Source of the DNA: Bacteroidota bacterium
GTDB lineage: Bacteria; Bacteroidota; Bacteroidia; Chitinophagales; Chitinophagaceae
NCBI GenBank assembly: GCA_023391015.1
Contig: JAEWBT010000016.1
Coordinates: 1 to 35,433, forward strand
Direction: 5' to 3'
DNA length: 35,433 bases
The first letter of the stretch is position 1. Every line of letters starts with the position of its first letter. Below, in pieces: positions 31,573 through 35,433 of the stretch. The notes beneath the pieces are model-generated. The model was given only the letters and a program-made list of their open reading frames with translations. It searched no databases and was not told the origin of the DNA. Position numbers and translations under genes: made by a program.

Positions 31573-32505
31573 TCACCGCCGCTGGTGATTTCCCAAGTCA
31601 TCTAAAATGGTTCGGTACGAAATATACCGGTCTTCGGAAATCTCGCCTTCGCCTACTTTTTCCAGCACGGCGCAGCCCGGCTCGGCAATATGAAGGCAAT
31701 TATTGTAGCGACAATCGTGCATGGCGGCGCGCAGTTCCGGAAAATAATGCGCCAGTTCCCATTTATCTACATCAATCAACCCAAATTCTTTGACCCCCGG
31801 CGTGTCGATGATGCGGCCTTCCCACGGCGTGTCAAACATTTCGGCAAAGGTGGTGGTGTGTTGTCCTTTCCCGCTGTAATCCGAAACCGCCTTGGTGCGC
31901 AGTTTCAGATCCGGCAGCAAGGCGTTGATCAGGGTGCTTTTGCCCACGCCGCTGTGACCGCTGAGAAGCGCCGTTTTGCCGGCCAGAACTTCTTTTAGGC
32001 CCAGCAGACTCTCGGGGTCAAATGCATTGGTGAAAAATACCGGATAGCCCGCCTGCCGGTACAGGTCTGCAAACCCTTCGGCACTTTCGCGGTTGCCTAT
32101 CTCGTCGGCTTTGTTAAACACCACGACCGCCGGAATGTGGTACATCTCCGCTGTCAACAAAAAGCGGTCGATAAAGCCCGGCGAGGTGCGCGGCGCAGCC
32201 AGCGTAGCCACCAAGACGGCAAGGTCCAGGTTGGCCGCTACAATGTGTTTCTGATGCTTGTTATGCGGCGAGACGCGCACGATATAATTCCGCCGCGGAT
32301 CAATACCGTCGATCATGGCGTAGGTTTCGCCTTCTTTTTCTTCGGGGTGAAAATCCACCACATCGCCCACTGCCACGGGGTTGGTCGAAGAGATTTCTGT
32401 GTCGATTTTCAGTCGCCCTTTGATGCGGCCTTTCCGGAAAATTCCGGCCTCGTCTTTCAGGTCATACCAGCTGCCTGTTGATTTATATACCAGTCCTTTA
32501 CTCAT
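31573..32505 (-). CDS. rsgA: Ribosome small-subunit-dependent GTPase A
   Basis: RsgA (YjeQ) is a circularly permuted GTPase that checks late 30S subunit maturation. The 310-residue product has an N-terminal OB domain, then the permuted G motifs: NKAD (G4) before the P-loop GHSGVGKST (G1), with GQHTTT (G2) and DTPGVKEFG (G3) after. The C-terminal zinc site is visible as CRYNNCLHIAEPGC. Length and order are normal. The ATG at 32505 gives MSKGLVYKSTGSWY as in homologues. A perfect 9-bp hairpin lies 28-49 nt upstream of the start. The word ATTGAGAAATTGAG lies at its 3' end. Confidence 0.97.
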   Translation of the reverse strand: MSKGLVYKSTGSWYDLKDEAGIFRKGRIKGRLKIDTEISSTNPVAVGDVVDFHPEEKEGETYAMIDGIDPRRNYIVRVSPHNKHQKHIVAANLDLAVLVATLAAPRTSPGFIDRFLLTAEMYHIPAVVVFNKADEIGNRESAEGFADLYRQAGYPVFFTNAFDPESLLGLKEVLAGKTALLSGHSGVGKSTLINALLPDLKLRTKAVSDYSGKGQHTTTFAEMFDTPWEGRIIDTPGVKEFGLIDVDKWELAHYFPELRAAMHDCRYNNCLHIAEPGCAVLEKVGEGEISEDRYISYRTILDDLGNHQRR

Positions 32506-32532
32506 GCCACAGTGCTTTTTTGTTTTTCTATA

Positions 32533-32554
32533 GAACGCGCCTCCTGGCGCGTTC
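32533..32554. repeat. Perfect GC hairpin upstream of rsgA
   Basis: GAACGCGCC (32533-32541) pairs with GGCGCGTTC (32546-32554) around a TCCT loop. No T run follows on either strand within a few bases, so it is not a clear terminator. It would be in the rsgA leader or form the end of the permease transcript. Confidence 0.6.
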
Positions 32555-32616
32555 CTGTATTTTCCGGAAATCTTTTGTGTCTTTTGTCTTTCTACTATCG
32601 TCTTTCTACCGGTCCT

Positions 32617-33867
32617 TTACTCATAGCGCAGGGCCGTAATCGGGTTTAGTTTAGAGGCCTTGATAGCCGGGTAAATTCCGGAAATAATACCGGCCAGAAT
32701 GCAAAGCAGGATGCCGAGGCCCATCCACAGCCAGGGTACCACAAAGCCGGAACCAAAGCTGAGGCCCAGCAGATTGCCCACGCCCAACCCTAAAATCGCG
32801 CCCAGCACACCGCCCATCACGCCAATCAACACTGATTCCAGCAAAAACTGCCGCCGGATGGTAGCCGCTTTTGCGCCCAGCGCCTTGCTCACGCCGATTT
32901 CCCGCGTGCGCTCTGCCACCGAAACGAGCATGATGTTCATCAGTCCAATCACCGACCCCAGCAGTGTAATAGACGCTACTACCACCGCCGCCGCCAGCAG
33001 ATAGCCCAGCACCTGCAACATGGTTTGCATCATGGATTCGTTGCTGCGCACGGCAAAATTGGATTCTTCATCCAGCTGCAGTTTCCGGATCACGCGCATC
33101 TGCCCTTCGGCTTCTTCCGAAAGGTAATCCCGCATCTTGGGGTCTTTGGCCGCCACGCTGATCACATAATTGGTTTGAGAAGTGCCATGCAGCATCCGGG
33201 CGTTTTCCAGCGGCACCAGGGCCAGGTTATCCGAATTCATCCGCATACTGCCGCCCTGCTCCGCCGCAATGCCCACCACGCGGTAGCTGATGTTGTTGAT
33301 GAGAACCGATTGATCAATCAGGGCCAGGGGCTTTTGGGGAGCAAGTTTCCGGGCCACGCCAAAACCCAGAATACACACGTAATGCCCACCAGAAAGCTCG
33401 GCTGCCGAGAACGTCCGGCCCGCCAAAAGTTTGGTGTCGGTAATGGCAAAATACGCATCTTCCACGCCCGTTTTGGTGATGTTGGGATTGGTTTTTACAC
33501 CGCCATACTGCGCCACTGCCGAAGCGCTGCCGGTAAATGAAATCCCCACCTGCCCCAGACCGGAAAACCGGTTCTGGAAGGTCCGGGCTTCTTCATAGCT
33601 GATAGGCCGCGCTTCCGAAACACGTTGCCGGGCCCGCCCGCCGGAAACGCTTTTTTTCTTTTTCACGGTTGACGGAGTGATCTGAAAGGAATTCGCGCCG
33701 AGGCTGCTAAAGCTTTCCGTAACGTTGGATTTGAGGATTTTAAAAGCCGTCAGGATGCCCACGAGCGCCATGATACCCACGGCAATGATGAGCACCGTCA
33801 GCACCGAGCGCAGGCCGTTGCTGCGAATGGCCCGCAGGGCCAGCGCGGTTTCAAAGGCAATTTGCAT
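32617..33867 (-). CDS. MacB-like ABC transporter permease
   Basis: This 416-residue inner-membrane permease has the MacB/FtsX layout: a first helix at about residues 17-40 (LRSVLTVLIIAVGIMALVGIL), a large periplasmic MacB_PCD domain (about 45-270), and three C-terminal helices of the FtsX domain with the conserved NIMLVSVAERTREIGVSKALGAK segment and the end NPITALRYE. No ATPase gene is next to it in the window, so the partner ATPase must be elsewhere. A TACTTTCG near 33880-33887 (minus strand) might be the -7 element. The substrate is unknown. It is not evidently linked to the polysaccharide locus. Confidence 0.92.
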   Translation of the reverse strand: MQIAFETALALRAIRSNGLRSVLTVLIIAVGIMALVGILTAFKILKSNVTESFSSLGANSFQITPSTVKKKKSVSGGRARQRVSEARPISYEEARTFQNRFSGLGQVGISFTGSASAVAQYGGVKTNPNITKTGVEDAYFAITDTKLLAGRTFSAAELSGGHYVCILGFGVARKLAPQKPLALIDQSVLINNISYRVVGIAAEQGGSMRMNSDNLALVPLENARMLHGTSQTNYVISVAAKDPKMRDYLSEEAEGQMRVIRKLQLDEESNFAVRSNESMMQTMLQVLGYLLAAAVVVASITLLGSVIGLMNIMLVSVAERTREIGVSKALGAKAATIRRQFLLESVLIGVMGGVLGAILGLGVGNLLGLSFGSGFVVPWLWMGLGILLCILAGIISGIYPAIKASKLNPITALRYE

Positions 33868-33968
33868 AAAGAAGAAATACGAAAGTAGAAAACACGCAGT
33901 TAGGAGTGAGGAAAAGACAAAAGACGATAGACCAAAGACTAAAGACTAAAGAGGATGGCGGACAGTAG
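33868..33968. repeat. Intergenic AAAGAC word repeats
   Basis: Between the permease and the inverted-repeat element is an AT-rich stretch with iterated words: GACAAAAGACGATAGACCAAAGACTAAAGACTAAAGAGG at about 33916-33954. The same word type, inverted, occurs at 32571-32610 (GTGTCTTTTGTCTTTC...CGTCTTTC) on the other side of the permease gene. Confidence 0.55.
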
Positions 33969-34053
33969 GTTTTGTCATTCCGCCGGAAGGCGGAATCTCA
34001 GAACAATACCGACGTGGGCTTGCGAGACCCTGCCTCTGGCAGGGTGACAAAAC
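33969..34053. repeat. 85-bp inverted-repeat element with two internal hairpins
   Basis: The ends GTTTTGTCA (33969-33977) and TGACAAAAC (34045-34053) are perfect inverted repeats. Just inside are a hairpin ATTCCGCC-GGAA-GGCGGAAT (33977-33996) and a hairpin CCCTGCC-TCT-GGCAGGG (34028-34044), with TCTC/GAGA pairing next to them. It is a short non-autonomous repeat of the REP or MITE kind, and I have seen a similar layout in other Bacteroidota. Confidence 0.8.
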
Positions 34054-34171
34054 AGATGAATCCAGGCTTCCGGGAAATTTTTCTTCTTAAAGCCAACCTT
34101 TTGTTTCGCCATTCGCGAGATCTGGTAAAAAGCCTGAAAACCCTGCCCGCGCTACCTTCGGACTCCGTTTC

Positions 34172-34969
34172 ATGTCTTACCAGATAAAGCTGCCGCAGTT
34201 TGAAGGCCCGTTTGACTTGTTGCTGTTTTTCATCGAGCGCGACGAGCTGGACATCTATAACATTCCTATTTCCCAAATCACGACGGAGTTTTTAGCCTAT
34301 ATCCGTCAGTTGGAAGCGCTCAATATCGATTTGGCTTCGGAGTTTATCCTGTTTGTTTCCACGCTGATGCGCATCAAGGCGCGCACGTTGCTGCCCCGCC
34401 GCGAACTGGACGCCCAAGGCGTTGAAATTGACCCCCGGCAAGAGCTGATTGACAAGCTCCTCGAATACAAACGCTACAAGGAAGCCGGTGCTGGAATGGC
34501 GCAATTGGAAGCCGCCCGCGCCGTGCTGTTCCACCGTGCTGCTGCCCGCACCGAGCTGGCTCAGGTAGGCGAAACCCACAGCGAAGGCACTGAGATCCAA
34601 ACCGTTACGATGTACCGGCTGGTACAAACGCTGGAGCGCGTGCTGAAGCGGTTTGAAGAACGAATGGCCAAACCGCAGCACGTGGTGGTAAAATATAATT
34701 ACAGTCAGGAAGGGCAGCGCACCTGGCTTTTAACGCATTTGGAAACCGAAAAAGAAACGTCTTTTGAAGTCCTTTTTTCGGGTTGCGAAAGCCGGATCCA
34801 CGCGATTTTTACCTTTCTGGCCTTGCTGGAACTGGCGCAGCAACGGTATTTGACGTTGCAGATTGGGGAAAATACCCGCAACGAGGCCTTGGTTTTCTGG
34901 AACGAAACCCGCGACGAACAATTGGCCGCAGAAAACAACCCGGAAATTCCGGAAAACAGCACTGCATAA
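34172..34969 (+). CDS. scpA: Segregation and condensation protein A
   Basis: ScpA is the kleisin subunit of the Smc-ScpAB condensin complex. This 265-residue protein begins YQIKLPQFEGPFDLLLFFIERDELDIYNIPIS, the N-terminal family signature. EFILFVSTLMRIKARTLLP follows, with the C-terminal winged-helix segment SRIHAIFTFLALLELAQQRYLTL. The ATG at 34172 is the natural start. No scpB gene is next to it in the window. A perfect terminator follows directly. Upstream is a TACCTTCG resembling a -7 element, about 12 nt before the ATG. Confidence 0.95.
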   Translation: MSYQIKLPQFEGPFDLLLFFIERDELDIYNIPISQITTEFLAYIRQLEALNIDLASEFILFVSTLMRIKARTLLPRRELDAQGVEIDPRQELIDKLLEYKRYKEAGAGMAQLEAARAVLFHRAAARTELAQVGETHSEGTEIQTVTMYRLVQTLERVLKRFEERMAKPQHVVVKYNYSQEGQRTWLLTHLETEKETSFEVLFSGCESRIHAIFTFLALLELAQQRYLTLQIGENTRNEALVFWNETRDEQLAAENNPEIPENSTA

Positions 34970-34974
34970 AGCGG

Positions 34975-34999
34975 AAAGACGCCCAGATTGGGCGTCTTT
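34975..34999. terminator. Bidirectional terminator between scpA and the convergent gene
   Basis: AAAGACGCCCA (34975-34985) pairs perfectly with TGGGCGTCTTT (34989-34999) around GAT. It lies 6 nt behind the scpA stop and 2 nt from the stop of the minus-strand gene, so it would serve both. Confidence 0.88.
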
Positions 35000-35001
35000 A
35001 C

Positions 35002-35433
35002 TTAATAAACCGAAACGTACCCTTTTTCCCACGGTTTTTTATCGCGCAGGATTTCAAACCGGAAAATGCCTTTCTTTTGAAAATTGCGCTTGTCCAGCAC
35101 TATGGGAGATTCCGGAACGCGTGGCAAATCCAGCACCATTTTATCCGTTCCATCAAAGAAGCGGACGGCATATTGATGTTCAAAAATGCTTGGTAGCTCA
35201 ATATTGATATGCCCGGTAAAAGGGTTGGTGAACACGTAGGGCGAAGGAATCACCTCGGGTGCAGCAGGCGTAAGCTTGGGCAGCGATACATTTCCGGAAA
35301 CGGTGCGGCCGGTAGCCGAATCAACCTTTACTAGGGCCAGCGCCGGCAGGGTTTTCGCCACCAGGTTTTGCAGCGAATCGTTGGTTGGGACAATGCCTGC
35401 GGCCATAATCTGCGCACTGTCTACCACCACGAG
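35002..35433 (-). CDS. Hypothetical protein, C-terminal part (runs off the window)
   Basis: The frame is open from the right edge to TAA at 35002, giving at least 143 codons of a protein whose N-terminus lies outside. The visible part has a low-complexity middle (SLPKLTPAAPEVIPSP) and a probable beta-rich C-terminal domain (YVFTNPFTGHINIELPS, YAVRFFDGTDKMVLDLPRV, GIFRFEILRDKKPWEKGYVSVY). I do not recognise it. It may be exported or a cell-surface protein, judging by the beta-rich layout, but no signal is visible here. Two palindrome copies, at 35110 and 35292, lie in it. Confidence 0.7.
   Translation of the reverse strand, partial: LVVVDSAQIMAAGIVPTNDSLQNLVAKTLPALALVKVDSATGRTVSGNVSLPKLTPAAPEVIPSPYVFTNPFTGHINIELPSIFEHQYAVRFFDGTDKMVLDLPRVPESPIVLDKRNFQKKGIFRFEILRDKKPWEKGYVSVY

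Noticed and set aside
1..35433. tRNA or rRNA genes, insertion sequences, prophage genes
   Set aside because: I found no cloverleaf with a CCA-type end, no rRNA text, and no transposase, integrase or phage protein among the frames.

Overview
The window looks like chromosomal DNA of a member of the Bacteroidota, most like the Chitinophagia/Saprospiria side of the phylum. I infer this from gene content and signals, not from any search. The signs are an UpxY-type NusG paralogue, a fused chain-length-regulator/BY-kinase with a Bacteroidota-style tyrosine tail, TAnnTTTG promoter elements often lying almost on the start codon, a DUF4286 protein, and HU next to ribosomal protein THX. Base composition is mid-GC, apart from a visibly AT-richer block at about 6.9-10.2 kb.

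Layout. 1-2.2 kb: a chromate transporter (-), a small membrane protein and pdxH (+). 2.2-6.9 kb: the export and control core of a surface polysaccharide locus, with a PHP-type tyrosine phosphatase, an outer-membrane export lipoprotein, a Wzc-like co-polymerase/tyrosine kinase ending in eleven Tyr-Gly pairs, and an UpxY antiterminator. 7.2-11.4 kb: an AT-richer block with an acyltransferase, a Wzx flippase and a GT4 glycosyltransferase. 11.4-20.3 kb: a tightly packed, often overlapping run with an AsnB-type amidotransferase, an SDR epimerase/reductase, an NDP-hexose 2,3-dehydratase, a Gfo/Idh reductase and three GT4-like glycosyltransferases. 20.2-24.1 kb (-): ugd, a UDP-xylose synthase and a multi-pass membrane protein (Wzy candidate). 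24.3-25.5 kb: one more glycosyltransferase. 25.5-27.7 kb: a repeat-rich accessory patch with a DUF559 nuclease gene built into and flanked by hairpin repeats, a 41-bp tandem repeat, and an unknown gene. 27.8-30.3 kb (-): a UDP-HexNAc 4-epimerase and a UDP-HexNAc 6-dehydrogenase. 30.4-35.4 kb: mostly housekeeping (THX, HU, DUF4286, rsgA, a MacB-like permease, scpA) and a partial gene at the right edge.

How the genes fit together: the locus encodes a Wzx/Wzy-type exopolysaccharide or capsule. Precursor genes point to UDP-GlcA and UDP-xylose (ugd, uxs), UDP-HexNAc uronic acid (WbpP/WbpO-like pair), possibly its amide (AsnB-like enzyme), and a 2,6-dideoxyhexose (2,3-dehydratase plus Gfo/Idh reductase). 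I see no initiating phosphoglycosyltransferase and no RmlA/RmlB, so these must lie elsewhere.

The strongest unexplained signal is a highly iterated palindrome, TTCCGGAA, often extended to TTTCCGGAAA. I count about 41 copies by eye where about 0.5 is expected. It occurs in all reading frames and both gene orientations, as HIP1 does in cyanobacteria. The second is the DUF559/hairpin-repeat module at 25.5-26.6 kb.
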